A stretch of 64,000 nucleotides of DNA from Helicostylum pulchrum. Its lineage: Eukaryota > Mucoromycota > Mucoromycetes > Mucorales > Mucoraceae. Under the pieces are notes generated by a model, which was given only the letters and a program-made list of their open reading frames with translations, made no database searches and was not told where the DNA came from. Below are positions 1-12,413 of this stretch, piece after piece. The DNA lies in assembly GCA_025677825.1 (NCBI GenBank), contig JAIXMO010000022.1, forward strand, positions 248,001-312,000. The letters run 5' to 3'. The translations under genes were made by a program, and so were the position numbers. Numbering within the stretch: the first letter of the stretch is position 1; every line of letters begins with the position of its first letter.

Positions 1-301
1 TAGCTTGGTTCCATTATCTTTTTCGATATCTCGCACGATAAACATAACTAGTAGTTTTTAAAAATAATAGTTATGTACACTTTTAAGTCATTGTGTGAAT
101 TCCAGTAACTTTTTGACAGTTAGAATAACCGGTAAAATGAAACTCTCCATCATATAAAAGACTCTCATTTATTTATCACCCAAATATATTCAGGACAAAA
201 CTGCAACTTGGTTTCCCGAATTGCAGCCGATAAAACAAAAAAAAAAATGGAAATTGTTAGTTATACAGCAAACACTCGCGTTGGGGGCTATTGAGGTTTT
301 G
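1..301. other. Left edge, no gene recognised
   Basis: AT-rich sequence beyond the proposed 3' end of the TFG-like gene. It holds short A-runs. I see no convincing exon on either strand; it could carry the 3' UTR of that gene or the end of a gene lying off the window. Confidence 0.4.
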
Positions 302-1172
302 TTAAAATCGTAAGATTGCTCTTACTGTCATAATTATGAATACACAAAATATGAATGGAGATTTCTCGATTTGAGATACAACTATAACACACACACAAAA
401 ATAAAATAAAAAAAAATTGAGCATACTACGGCAATTGTAAGAACTTTTTTTTTTTACCTGACTCAATAACTCTACGTCCAGGTCCAGGTTTACTTGGTTC
501 TTGATTATCAATATTAGCCATTTGTTTTTGGATTGTTCTAACAGATTTTTTTAAATCATTGATTTCGTTCTGCAAAGTAGTCGGGATTTGCTCAGCAGCA
601 GTTTGTGATACAGTGATAGATGATGACTTGTCGTAAACAGCAATGTTCAATAAATTACTGATAGAGATGGCGTGAATAATATCATTATCATCTACAGTAT
701 TGCGTTAGTATCTTTTCATTCTTTTCAACTGCTAAATTTTCTTACCTAGTAAACTAATCAAATCACCCTCTGCATACAAAAGTTAGAAAAGAAAAAAAAA
801 ACCCAATGCATGTTTTATTTGGTCTACTTTACCATTATCTATGTACTTTAGCTCGATATTCTCGGAGCTGGTTATTTGAGTCTTGAAGGTGCGATACATA
901 ATAAGACACAAGCTTTTTTTTTTTTTTTAAAAAAAAAGAGAGAGTTGGTATTTTACAGTAGAGAGAGGGAAATACATACAACTTACTCGTCATAAGTTGG
1001 TGCTTGGTTAATTGAAATACGATGAATCTCATTGCCAAAACGACCTGAAAAAAAAAATCCTAAGGTAAGCTTTCTTGTTTATTTTTTTTTTGTACTGCGT
1101 AAAAAAAAAACACTTGCATTTGATAGTAATGTCTCCTGTTACGAATTTACGAAGACTTGTATAATCACTCAT
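302..1172 (-). CDS. TFG-like PB1-domain protein (COPII/ER exit site factor family)
   Basis: Six-exon model on the minus strand: 1172-1118, 1044-987, 912-833, 769-746, 691-458, 381-302; about 176 codons and the phases close. The first five exons give a PB1 domain: a start MSDYTSLRKF, then ITIKCRFGNEIHRI, a middle part reading YRTFKTQITSSENIELKYID, and EGDLISLLDDNDIIHAI, which is the acidic OPCA-type loop. The order and spacing match the PB1 of animal TFG, which organises COPII carriers at ER exit sites. A helical stretch with ...LQNEINDLKKSVRTIQKQM follows and fits the TFG coiled coil. The intron after codon 18 needs a GC donor (GCAAGT) to keep the PB1 frame. The last exon (381-302) is tentative because its peptide resembles nothing in TFG, and the long Pro/Gln-rich TFG tail is absent. 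The PB1 assignment is firm; the function is inferred by family. Confidence 0.72.
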
Positions 1173-2141
1173 GCTGCTTTAAAATATAAAAAGTAAGTGT
1201 TAAAGAGGTTGGCGTTGTACAGCAATATCGGACATTACTTGGCTTTATATTCAGCTGTTCCATTACCAATTTGAGGATTTGGTATTTTTTTTTTGGACTG
1301 TTACCTTGTATACTCTGCTCTATCCCCACAATTAAAAATAAACAATCGGAACGCATACAGATACGTCGTGAAAAAAAAGTCCAACGTAGTGGGGTATCTT
1401 ATTTGACATGCACAAATATTTATCAAATCAGACAAAACAGGTCTAGATCTAACAATGAGCTTGCACCAAAATCAATAACTTTTATGCAAAACTTGGATAC
1501 GGTGCTTTAATTCCCACTAAACAAATGACTTGATAACTGCTTTTTTTTTTTTTTTTTTTTGTTTCACGTTAGATATCCTTTTAATGAAGAAGAAACTTCG
1601 CCCCAGTCCCCCCTGGAAGTTTTATATAAACTGCAAAAAAAAAAAAGGATCCGATGAAAGAGAAAAATCCAGTCAAAATTGTTTATGGGGGAGGCAATTT
1701 CGCTGTTCAGGTCGTTTGTCAAGAGTCAGCTGTTAAAAAAAAAAAGTTCATCATGCACAATTTGATGACGACAACCTCACCTTTTTTTAATTATCAAACC
1801 ATTTTTTTTTCCTTTTTGTCCTTTTTTCTCTCTCTCTCTTGGTCCTTTTTTTTAAAAAAAAAAACCTGCCATTATTTCCTATTCAACACCTTTCGATATA
1901 AAAAAGAGTCCATTGTTAACGCAAGGACTCTATTTTACAAAAACATAATCAAAAGCCAAAAGCAAGTCAAAAAGTAATATCAGTATTGTGTAGTTGTGGG
2001 GGTTTTTTTTTAAAAAAAAAATAACTCGTTGTTTACAAGAAGAAAAAAAAAAGCTTTTTTTTTTCTCTTTGGGTACTTTTTTTTTTTTTTTTTTTTTTTT
2101 TGTAAAATATAAAAATCTTCCCACCCTACAAAAAAAAAGAA
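1173..2141. other. Divergent intergenic region
   Basis: About 970 bp between the start of the minus-strand TFG-like gene and the plus-strand kinase, so it should hold both promoters. It is dominated by T-runs and A-runs, including T-run/A-run palindromes at 1846-1864 and 2003-2021 and a CT-rich stretch near 1817-1841. The open frames in it are low-complexity Lys/Phe peptides without splice-consistent neighbours, and I do not call them genes. Confidence 0.5.
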
Positions 2142-3572
2142 ATGACAAGTTCTCAAAAAGATGTTATCGTTGCAGAACAGTGGTTAGTATTATCAAAGAT
2201 TGGAGAAGGTTCTTTTGGAGAAGTATTCAAAGGTAACCCAACAAAAAAAAAATTGCATTAATTAACTTGTAACTCAACTCTTTTTTTTTTTTAAACGTAG
2301 CGAAAGATATTAATTTAGGTCGCCTTTATGCTGTCAAAAGAGAATCCTTGGATTTAGAGCATCCTCAGTTACGACATGAAAGTAAAATATACGACATTTT
2401 AGCTGGAGGACGTAAGAAACGTAAAACTTTTTAATTAATTACATACATTAAAAACCTACTTTTTTTTTTTAGCTTGTATTCCCAAGTGCCATTGGTACGG
2501 TCAACACGATGGTTTTGACTGTATAGTGATTGACCTTCTTGGCTCCAACCTAAAGCAATTTCAACAGATCACACGCACCATGCCTCTTGATCTAATTATT
2601 GATTTTGGCTGTCAACTCGTTGCTTGCTTGGAGCATATCCACGATAAAGGAATTGTGTACCGAGACGTTAAGCCTGAGAATTTTCTATTTGAAGCCTCAT
2701 GCGTTTTACCCGATCTCTCTTACACCAACAATAGCCCTCCTCCTTCTCCACCTACTACTACATGTAATGACATCCTTGACAATACTCGCTTATACGCTGT
2801 AGATTTTGGCTTAGCTACCTGGTGGAGAAACCCACACACAATGAAACCCTACGCAGAATGTAAAAAACCCATCAAGTATAAAACCGGTACTGCTCGCTAC
2901 GCTTCTTTAAACATACATCGCGGCCGTACGCATGCTAGAAGAGACGATATGGAAAGTCTGGGCTACTTGTTACTCGACTTGTTATTGAATGGCGACTTAC
3001 CATGGTCTGGTATCACTGCGCGGTCTACCAAGGTAGGTTGGGACAGATTAAAAGCTATTAAGGAAGACATGTCGTTACAAGACATGTGCGCTGGCTTACC
3101 CTGCGGTATCATGAACTTCATTGATTATACCAGAAGATTAAGATTTGCTGATAGGCCCGATTATGATCACTTGAAGACCTTGTTGATAGGTTGTAATCAA
3201 CGTGGTCCATTTTCTAAATTGGTCACTGCGTCGCATAATACAAGACCCATACCTTCTCCTGCAAAATACTATCAACAACAAAACTATCATTTAAAGAGAA
3301 ACTCGTCTCATCATATGCATAAAATGAATTACCTTGATCCATCTCCTGCTGAAGATGGTGTATTTGTCATGGACGATTTGGCAAAAGAACTACCTTCCTT
3401 TACTAAGAAACAAAATAACTCCACTTATTATCGTAATAACAACAGATCTTCATCCAATTCTTCCAACCGTCATTATCACTACGGCCACAAAAAGCATTAT
3501 GGTAGCAAAGTGGGTTGGAACACGCATAAAAATTATACCTCCGCTATTGAAAAGACGCTTCAAACACCCTGA
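2142..3572 (+). CDS. Casein kinase 1 family Ser/Thr protein kinase
   Basis: Three exons, 2142-2232, 2301-2411 and 2473-3572, give 433 residues. The kinase core is complete: glycine loop IGEGSFGEVF near residue 20, the ATP lysine in LYAVKRES, catalytic loop VYRDVKPENFLF, metal motif DFG in AVDFGLA, and the CK1 hallmark TGTARYASLNIHRG in place of the usual APE region. YRD instead of HRD is typical of the fungal Yck1/Yck2 branch. The loop between the catalytic Asp and the DFG carries a long insert with a proline/threonine-rich tract (near 2735-2765). The tail after residue ~310 is rich in Asn, His, Ser and Tyr, and it lacks the C-terminal Cys-Cys palmitoylation site of yeast Yck proteins, so plasma-membrane anchoring is doubtful. 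The start follows an A-rich leader. The family call is secure; the subtype is inferred. Confidence 0.9.
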
Positions 3573-3963
3573 AAAATATTCTTTTTTTTTATGAATAAAA
3601 CTGAGCTTTTCTTGCATGAAATAACTTTTTGTAAAATATCCCCTCTTTTTTTTTTTTCTGCCTGCACAATTTTTTTTAAAAAACAACCTTTTCTTTTTTT
3701 GTTTATTATATACAAGTCCCTCTGTACCTCGCATCAAACCTCGCATTGGCACATTGAGGGGGGGTACATGAGAAGTAACACTTGAGTATTCAATAATCTA
3801 AAAGGATTTCCCGTTATTATTATTTTCTTGTGTCCCCCTGTTTACAATTATGGATGGTGGGAAAAAAAAAAAAAAAAAAAAAAACATTCACATATAAAAC
3901 ACAATCGACAAAGTTTCACCTTTTTCAAAACTTGTCCCTTTTTTCTTTTTTAAAAAAAAAAAT
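3573..3963. other. Short intergenic region
   Basis: About 390 bp between the kinase stop and the GCDH start, both plus strand. It contains a long A-run (about 3850-3873) and a T-run/A-run junction just before the GCDH ATG. No gene is seen; it probably holds the kinase 3' UTR and the GCDH promoter. Confidence 0.5.
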
Positions 3964-5393
3964 ATGTTTGCTCGTCAATTGCTTGGTAAAAAATCACTTG
4001 TTACACCTCTACTCACAAGAACCATGGCTTCAAAGTCATTTGTCAAATACAATTGGCAAGACCCTTTGAATCTCGAGTCATTGTTAACCGAGGACGAAAT
4101 CTCTATTCGCGATGCTGCACATAGTTATTGTCAAGATAAACTTTTACCCCGCGTCATTGATGCTTACCGCAACGAGAGTAAAATCTATCCCACCCTTATA
4201 CTCTACCATACTAATATTTAAAATAGACTTTGATAGAGATATTTTATCTGAAATGGGTGAACTTGGTTTCTTGGGCTCTACTATTGACGGATACGGTTGT
4301 GCTGGTGTATCTTCTGTAGCTTATGGTCTAACCGCTCGAGAGGTTGAAACGTAAACTTAAAAAAAAAAAAAAAAACCCTAAAAAAAAAATCCCTTTGAAA
4401 AATACACCTAACAAAAAAAACTATAGTGTTGACTCAGGTTACAGATCTGCCATGTCAGTTCAATCCTCTCTTGTTATGCACCCTATTTATGCTTACGGTA
4501 CCACGGAACAAAAGGATAAATACCTCCCTGCATTAGGTAACCTATATAAATAACACGCGTAAAACCCCCCCTCTAACACCTAAATAGCCAAGGGAGAAAA
4601 AGTCGGTTGCTTCGGTTTAACAGAACCTAACCACGGCTCAGATCCTGCCGGTATGGAAACCACTGCCAAAAAAGTGAACGGCCACTACGTGCTTAACGGC
4701 TCCAAGACCTGGATCACCAACTCACCTATTGCCGACGTCTTCATCATCTGGGCCAAGAACCTTGATGAAGGAGGCGCCATCCGCGGCTTTATTCTTGAAA
4801 AGGGTATGGCCGGATTAGACGCCCCTGCCATCAAGGGCAAGTTTTCACTTAGGGCTTCCATCACCGGTATGATCATGATGGACAACGTAGAGATCCCGCT
4901 TGAAAACATGCTTCCCAACGCTAAAGGATTGGGCGGTCCATTTGGGTGCCTTAATAACGCCCGGTACGGTATTGCATGGGGCGCACTTGGCGCTGCTGAA
5001 GCTTGCTTGGACCAAGCACGTACCTATACCTTGGACCGTAAGCAGTTTGGTCGTCCTTTAGCCGCTAACCAATTGATCCAAAAGAAGATGGCGGATGCCA
5101 GCACCGAGATCGCGTTAGGATTGCAGGCCTGTGTGCAAGTAGGCCGTCTCAAGGACGCCAACCAAATTGCGCCTGAAATGATCTCCATGATCAAACGTAA
5201 CTCGTGCGGTAAGGCCATTCAAATTGCCCGTGAGTGCCGTGATATGTTGGGCGGTAACGGTATCTCGGACGAGTACCATATTATCCGTCATGCTGCAAAC
5301 TTGGAGGCTGTAAATACCTATGAGGGTACGCATGATGTCCATGCTTTGATTCTTGGTAAAGGAATTACCGGCATTCCTGCTTTTGCTAATTAA
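3964..5393 (+). CDS. GCDH: Glutaryl-CoA dehydrogenase, mitochondrial
   Basis: Four exons, 3964-4177, 4227-4350, 4427-4536 and 4588-5393, give 417 residues. The enzyme oxidises and decarboxylates glutaryl-CoA to crotonyl-CoA in lysine and tryptophan breakdown, using FAD in the mitochondrial matrix. It matches the family along its whole length: [95 protein letters not shown], and a C-terminal [15 protein letters not shown] that holds the catalytic glutamate. The first ~20 residues are basic and hydroxylated, as in a mitochondrial presequence; a second Met at codon 21 (MASKSF) could give a non-imported form. The last exon is clearly more GC-rich, with C-ending codons, than the neighbours, which suggests high expression. 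Recognition is unambiguous. Confidence 0.96.
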
Positions 5394-5708
5394 AATAAAA
5401 ATATATATTTCTCGTGCCACCTTGTACTTCCGAAACAAATTGGTCATTTTTAATACTTTACGATAAAGCGAAAAAGAAATCCCGTTCGATTATAAACCTT
5501 CGTTACTTTTTAAATTTGATTACTTTTCTTAATCTGTATCATGGGAAAAAAAAAAAAAAAAAAAATGTTGATTTGGCATTTAGGAGACACAAATTTTATA
5601 AGGCACATGTGTTGTTATAGATCAAAAAAAAATAAAAAAAAAATATGCTTTTTTATTATTATCACAGAAGAGAGAGAGGATATGAAATGGGTATGATTTT
5701 TTTTTTCT

Positions 5709-8034
5709 TTAATGCGTTTTTTTCTGTTGTTGTTGATTAAAGAGATACTCTTGTAACGAGATTTTCTTGACTATTTTTTTTTCCTTTGCTTCTTCTACTG
5801 CTACCGTGGGAGATGTGTCATCGGAAGCTTTGTTTGTAAGACTAGTCTGATCAGATACATCTGCGCGTGACTCAGTGCTCTTTACAGCCGGACTTTCACT
5901 TCTCTCCGCACAACTTTTCTCCACACTTTCAGTTCTCTTCTCCACAACCACACTTTCATCTTTAAACTCCTCCTCAACACTGTCATTTTGGACTACGCTG
6001 CCTTGTACAGCGTTCCTGTAGACGTCCTGCAACTCTTCCTGATCCAACAAAATCGTCGACGCATCACTCAACTCACCTTCTTCTTCTTCTTCAGCCATGA
6101 CGGTATCATTGCGATGCACGATATACGGCATTTCATTTGCCGCCATAGCATCCAACAACAATTTCGCTGCTTCGATATCTTCCGGACTAGCATCTACTAG
6201 CGTTCTATCGAGCGACGAATCAAACAGTCTCATTTTGGTATCAATATCCATCGAATTGGATGCCGTGGTATAGTCGTGGTTTATAGATAGGTAGGTATTA
6301 TGCGCATCTAACAAGGAAAGAATTTTAGTAAAGAAAAAAAAAACGTCTTACCATAAAAAAAAAAAAAAAAATGTTTTTTTTACCGGAAGAATGGAGAGGG
6401 TCAGGAACACTCTTGTTAAGATAATCTCGCATCCAAAGCTTTTTGCGCGGAAGTGCAGCAGCGTTTTTATCTAAAGCTGGAGCAGACGACGAAGACGACG
6501 CTGAATGACGATGGTGATGGTGATGAGATCTTGACGATTTAGCGTGTCTCGATGCATGTTTCTTTCGTCGTAATTTCGCTCGATTTTCCTCGTCTTCCGA
6601 ATTATCATTTGCCGATTCCTCAAATACAGATAGACTCGATAACGAAGACAGAGAAGACAAATCTGCGTTTTCCTCATCACTACTATTATCATCCAATATC
6701 GGTAACGTATCCTTTGTTACTGCAGGTAAATCGTCTCCGACATCAATACCGCCTTCTACATCCACTAATTCATCATCCGACGCTTCCTTTGCCGCTGCCA
6801 ACGTAGGCGAATTTGAAGTAACATCAACATCCAGACTTTCTTCCCCTGCTGCTTTCTGTTTGGCTGGGTCCGTAGTAGACGTTGGTTTAGGTAAAAGCAC
6901 TGACGACTTTCTTCTCGGCAAGATGTTGACTGCCGGTAACTTGAATACCGGTTTTTTTTTTGGAGGTGGAGGCGCGATCTGACGTTTTAAATGTTCAATT
7001 AAACACCGCCTTTTATTCAAACAAGCACAGGCCCCAAACTCCTTTTCAAACCTTTCCAACATGTTTTTAATTGTTGATTTTCTTCTTCGTTCCTCTTCTT
7101 CATCAATGACCTGATGGCCTTCGTTATCTTGGCCCTTTGATTTGTGTTGATGATGCCAATTCATATTTTCTTTCCACGCAATATGACCTCGCTGCCATCC
7201 CCAACTGATCGTAATCTCCTGTCCTCTTTCAATTAAATGTCTAGCAAACAACCCTAAATGAATCATCTTATCGTCTCTCGGCAAAACCACGTTTCTTAAT
7301 TCCGCGTTGGGATGACACGATCTTCGAATATATCTCGCCTTGTTTCCAAACTGACGTGTATCGATACATAAGTCCAACGTAGGGTAAAACATAATATGGC
7401 TGAGTGGTGTACCCAATATAACAAAATCGTTGATAGGATCAAATTTGAATTCTGACTTTAGCAACACATCACCCGTTACTTGCATCAAGTAACGAAGCGA
7501 GGGGATGGTTCTGCTAGCAACAATACCTTGATTTGCAGTAGTAGGTGTATCCAACAGCAAACCTTTTGTTAAAAGTGTTGTCGTATCCATTGTAACAAAC
7601 GGTCCATGATCATACAGCAAATGACCTTCGTGCTGCTTCCATCGACTCCACCGTTCTTTCGCTTCTCTAAAGATAGGATGTACATACCTGGACACAATAC
7701 GACTTTTGACATGTTTCTTCTTTTTGGTGAATAAAGGATCGTCTTCTGAATCCAACTTTTGTAACTTTGTTTTAGAGATGGGAATACGTTTTGAGAGCTT
7801 GGGTCGTTTACGCTTACAACACTGGTCGCATAAATAGTGGTCTGGTATAGTAGCATGCGTAATATTCACACAGTAAGCATGTTGCCAAACAAGACACCGT
7901 TCACATTGAATGGTAAATCCATCATCTTCTGTTGAAGGACAAACGCACCGAATTAGCCCTGTATCGACGGGTGTATCCTCTTTTCTCTTTACTTTTTTCG
8001 ACTCCAAGACATGACTAGAGTTATATGCTGACAT
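5709..8034 (-). CDS. PHD finger and SET domain protein, Set3/MLL5 type
   Basis: Two exons, 8034-6384 and 6307-5709, give 749 residues. Near residues 28-75 is a C4HC3 PHD finger (CVCPSTEDDGFTIQCERC, WQHAYC, CDQC). A SET domain follows at about residues 155-310, with RYIRRSCHPNAELRNV corresponding to the conserved N-H-x-C-x-P-N region and EITISWGW at the end. The usual NHSC asparagine-histidine pair and the tyrosine of the EITFDY/EELTFDY motif are not present, as in Set3/MLL5 proteins that read H3K4 methylation but are thought to be catalytically weak or inactive. A basic linker with CACLNKRRCLIEHL follows, then long acidic and Ser-rich low-complexity regions and a His run (near 6500-6520). In yeast, Set3 is the scaffold of a histone deacetylase complex; that role here is inferred. 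Confidence 0.88.
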
Positions 8035-8640
8035 CGTTTCTTCCCCTCCTCTTTCCCCTTTTTTTCTACAAAAAAAAAAATACGATAAGAAAAAGTGTTT
8101 ATTTTTTTTTTAAAAAAAAAAAAAAAGAAAAAAGATAATAGCTTTATTGGCGGTCACATAAATCTGCCCACCCTACCCAATCGTAACTTTTGCTAAACTC
8201 TTTCAAGTAAACCACGGGGGGAAAACTCAAATTGGATAAAAGAAAACCTCGGTAAAACATCGCAGACAAAAGATACACAAAAAGGACTTGTAGTTCTAGA
8301 AAAGGTATTTAAGCCGAGATTCCAATCTAACCTTAAAACAAATAATGGCTTTTTTTTTTCTTTTTCGTCAGTGCAAAGCAAAAGAATTACATTACAAGTG
8401 TATAGTACTTGTACATACAAAACTAAAAAAAAAACTGATCAGTTGTATAACTATTTTGTTTTTTGTTTTTTACAACGCAGACCAAGTACTTTCACGATAC
8501 GTAGTACAGAAAGGATTTTATACTAACCCGCCTTTTTTTATTCAATTACATCCTTTTTTATTTATACAAGACGAGTGACTCACTCCAGAGAAGCACTGTT
8601 TTTATCACTGCAGTAGATGCTTTTTTATTTTTTTAAGAGG
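8035..8640. other. Divergent intergenic region
   Basis: About 600 bp between the Set3-like start (-) and the Vip1 start (+), so both promoters should lie here. It carries a large T-run/A-run palindrome at 8102-8125. The open frames are Phe/Lys-rich and lack coding character. Confidence 0.5.
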
Positions 8641-11600
8641 ATGACTGATCCTTATTATGACGTCTCTTCACCACGTGCAGGTAACACAAACACCCTCTTG
8701 TCAAATAAGTATTTTTCCTAAAATAATACTTTTTTTTTTTCTGTTTTCCCTCTTTACCCTTTTTTCCTTCTCCTTTTTAAAAAAAAATATTTTTCTTAGT
8801 GCTATTTTATCTGTTTCCTTTTTTTTTTACATAACAGAAAAGACAATAAAAAAAGAATGCCAGCAACTGCTTCACCTTCATTACCAGACACTAAAACTGG
8901 TAGAGCAAAATGTATTGTATTTTCGTTATCTCTTTTCTTTTTTAAAAAAAAAGTATCACTAAAATTATTTTTACGTAAAAAAAAAAAAAAAAAAAAGATG
9001 TGGTAGGTGTTTGTGCTATGGATAGAAAAGCTAGATCAAAACCTATGCGACATATTTTGAATAGACTTTTATCGCATGGTAATTTTGAAATCGTTATCTT
9101 TGGAGATAAGACCATTCTCGACGAAGGTATATATGTATAAAAAAAAAACACTAACAAAGAAAAACATATTCTAAAACCAAAAAAACACAGAGGTCGAAAA
9201 TTGGCCTGGTTGTGATTTTTTGATTTGTTTCTTCTCTGGTGGATTTCCAATGCACAAAGCTGTAGCGTATACGAAGCTTCGAAAACCTTTTGAGGTAAAT
9301 AGTGTACATATGCAAACATTACTGTGGGATAGACGAGTAGTATTGTCGATCCTTGACGCAATTGGTGTACCAACCCCACCCCGTTTAGTAGTCTCAAGAG
9401 ACGGTGGTGCAAAAGTAGATCCAGATGCTGCCGCTGCCTTTAAGGAATGTACAGGCATGGACATTGACCGTGTCTTGGCCAGATACGCCTCGAATACCAA
9501 ATCTGTCATTGCTACCGAAAAGGGTATTGAAGTCGACGGTCAGTTTTTAGAAAAGACCTTTATCGAAAAACCCGCTGATGGTGAAAACCATAATATCAAT
9601 ATATACTATTCTGAGAAAAAAGGTGGAGGTGGAAGAAGATTATTTAGAAAGGTATTTAAAAAAAAAATCACTTTTTTTTTTTTTTTTTGTTACTCTCCCC
9701 CTAAAAAAATAGTCCCCTTCCGAAACTCAATTCTAGTAGATTGGAAACAAATCAAGTCAATACGATCCTGATTTAAAAGAAATCAGTACAGAAGGTTCTT
9801 GGGTCTATGAAAAGTTAATGGAAACAGAGTCATTTGAAGATATCAAATTATACACTGTGGGCCCTCAATTTGTACATGCTGAAACAAGAAAGTAAATATT
9901 TGTTTTATTATTATTATTATTCAACTCCAATTAATTATTTCCCTTTAGATCTCCAACAGTAGATGGTCACGTCAAACGTAACACAGATGGGAAAGAAATT
10001 CGTTACATGGCTAAATTGACACAAGAAGAAGAAGACATTGCCAGAAAAGTATCCAAAGTATTTGGACAATCCGTTTGCGGTCTAGATATTTTACGTGTAC
10101 AAGGAAAGTCCTATGTCATTGATGTCAACGGCTGGAGTTTTGTCAAAGGAAACGATTTTTACTACGACCAATGTGCCAAAATCTTGAAGGAAGCATTTTA
10201 CCGTTCCGTGCAAGAAAGACCATTATCACTAGCCGACCAAATTCCACCTGAAATTTCTCCAGAACATTCTTGGAGATTAAAGGGCTTTGTCGCCGTATTC
10301 CGTCACGGTGACCGTACCCCCAAAGAAAAACTGAAAATCTCAATCATGGAAAAACCCTTTGTTGATTTATTACAAGGCTCAAAACGTGAGGTCGTCTTTA
10401 GACAGAAACATCAATTGGAATCCGTCATGAAGGCCTTGGATCAGTGTCTTGAAAATACTTTACCCGAAGATGAGCCTAAATTAAAGGCCCTCAAAGAAGT
10501 CTTGGAAAAGAAGCACGATTTAGCCGGTACCAAAGTTCAATTAAAGCCAAAATTTGATGTTAAATCAAAACAATTGGTTAAATTGCAAGTGATTGTCAAG
10601 TGGGGAGGAGAGGTAATAACTTGGGGTCATTTTTTAAAAGAAAAAAAAAAGACGCTAACAAAAACAAAACTTAATTTCTAGTTTACACACGCTGGTCGTC
10701 ATCAATCGCGTGATTTAGCAGAGAATTTACGAAAAGATATGAACATTTTAAATCAAAAAGTTTTAGAAGACGTAAAGATTTTCAGTAGTTCAGAAAGACG
10801 AGTTCGTGATACAGGTAAAACAGTATAAATATATCACTTGATATTTTAAAATTAATTCTTTCCTAAATTAGCTCAAGTCTTTGCCCGTTGGTTCCTTGGA
10901 GACCCAGAGTCCTTGGACGGAGTCATTTCAGAAAGCAAATACTTGTTGGACGACAGTAACGCCGCTAAAGAACAAGCGGACGCCGTAAAACGTCAATTAA
11001 AAGGATTATTAAGGCCTGGAAACGATATCCCCGACTGGATGCTAGCCCAGATGGGCTGGAAAGCCAAATTACCCCAACCTTACGTAATCTTACAAGAGGT
11101 TTCTGCCATCATGGGTCGTATGCAACGAGTAATGCACGAAAACTGGGCAACACAAGACGTCGATAACATTCAAAGAAGATGGTGCTGTTTCGATTCCCCC
11201 ATGCTATTTAAAGAAAGATGGGAAAAGATGTTTCGTAACTTTGCATCTACTTTAACAGGAGAAGAAAGTGATGAATCAGAAGTACGTAGGTCCATGCATC
11301 CCGAAACCTATCCTGACCCATCTTGGATTCCTGCTCTTTACGACTCTCTTAAATACGACGCTCTTCATAACAGACAGTTCTTACAAGCTATCTTTACCGA
11401 TGAAACCGTTACCACTGAAGAAAACTCTGAATCCTCCACCCCCGCCACCACCACTCAAAACATTCGTAGCTCATCTGATAATTCTGGTTCCTTACCCGTC
11501 TTAAACCGCGGCGGTGCTGATCTTCGCCGTCTCTACAAAACTGTAAAAATCATGTTTGATTTCATCGCTCCTCAAGAATTCGGTATCTCTGATACAGAAA

Positions 11601-12229
11601 AGAAAAACATTGGCATGTTGATCAGTTTCCCACTTCTCAAGAAGATATTGAGCGATCTGGACGAAATGAAATCCGCTGAAAATGCGAGAACCCGTTTGTA
11701 TTTCACAAAGGAATCACATGTACATGCTCTTTTAAACTTGATTTATTTATCAGGTGTACCTACAAAGGTACCCAGAAATACTTTACCTGAATTAGATTGT
11801 AAGTTACACTCTCTTTACAAAAATATCTTGACTAAAAAAAAAATTCTCTTTTGTTAGTCCTTACACAAATCACCTTCGAGTTGTACGAGCGTAATAGACA
11901 AAGTGTTCCCGAAAAAGAATACTCTCTTCGTATTGGCTTTAGTTCCGGCGCCCATTACAATAGTGTACTTGATTTACGTATGGATGCAGAGCATTGCTTA
12001 AAGGTCGCTCCCAGAAGGTAGTAAAAAAAAATTCATATATTTTTCTATTTTTTTTTTTTTTTTTTTACTAATTCTGCTTTTTATTTACAGAAACTTAATT
12101 CCTCACTTGTTGTTAGAAGAGGTTTTAATATATCATAAGGGTTACTTGAACGTACCTAATCTCAAGAGCATTGAAGAACAAATCGAAGAAAGAAAATTAT
12201 ATTATGCACAAGAAGATAACGATCATTAA
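8641..12229 (+). CDS. VIP1: Inositol hexakisphosphate/diphosphoinositol kinase (PPIP5K, Vip1/Asp1 family)
   Basis: Ten exons: 8641-8680, 8843-8911, 8998-9126, 9191-9651, 9740-9891, 9949-10612, 10682-10814, 10872-11798, 11858-12017, 12091-12229. Together they give 957 residues with closed phases. The N-terminal half is the ATP-grasp kinase: [108 protein letters not shown]. The C-terminal half is a histidine acid phosphatase-like domain opening with FRHGDRTPK. The protein makes 1-diphosphoinositol phosphates (1-IP7, IP8) that govern phosphate signalling, polarity and microtubules; the phosphatase-like half opposes the kinase. The N-terminus before the kinase is short and low-complexity. The acceptors chosen for exons 2 and 5 are those that keep the reading frame. 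Confidence 0.94.
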
Positions 12230-12413
12230 AAAGTAATAATAATAAACCACGCAACATATATAATATATACTCTTTCAACACACGTATAAAAATAAGTGGA
12301 ACTTTTGGTTTTTTTAATTTGTTTTTAATTTTTTATTTCTGTAATAAACTAATCTCCCTTAAAAGGAAAGAGTAGAAAATATAAAAATAAGAGTGTAGAA
12401 AAAGGTTAACAAT

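Noticed and set aside
1271..1977. Plus-strand frames in the kinase upstream region
   Set aside because: They consist mostly of Lys and Phe runs encoded by A- and T-tracts, have no splice partners and resemble no family.
8345..8578. Plus-strand ORF upstream of the Vip1 start
   Set aside because: Phe/Lys-rich, low complexity, no link by splicing to Vip1; probably 5' flanking DNA.
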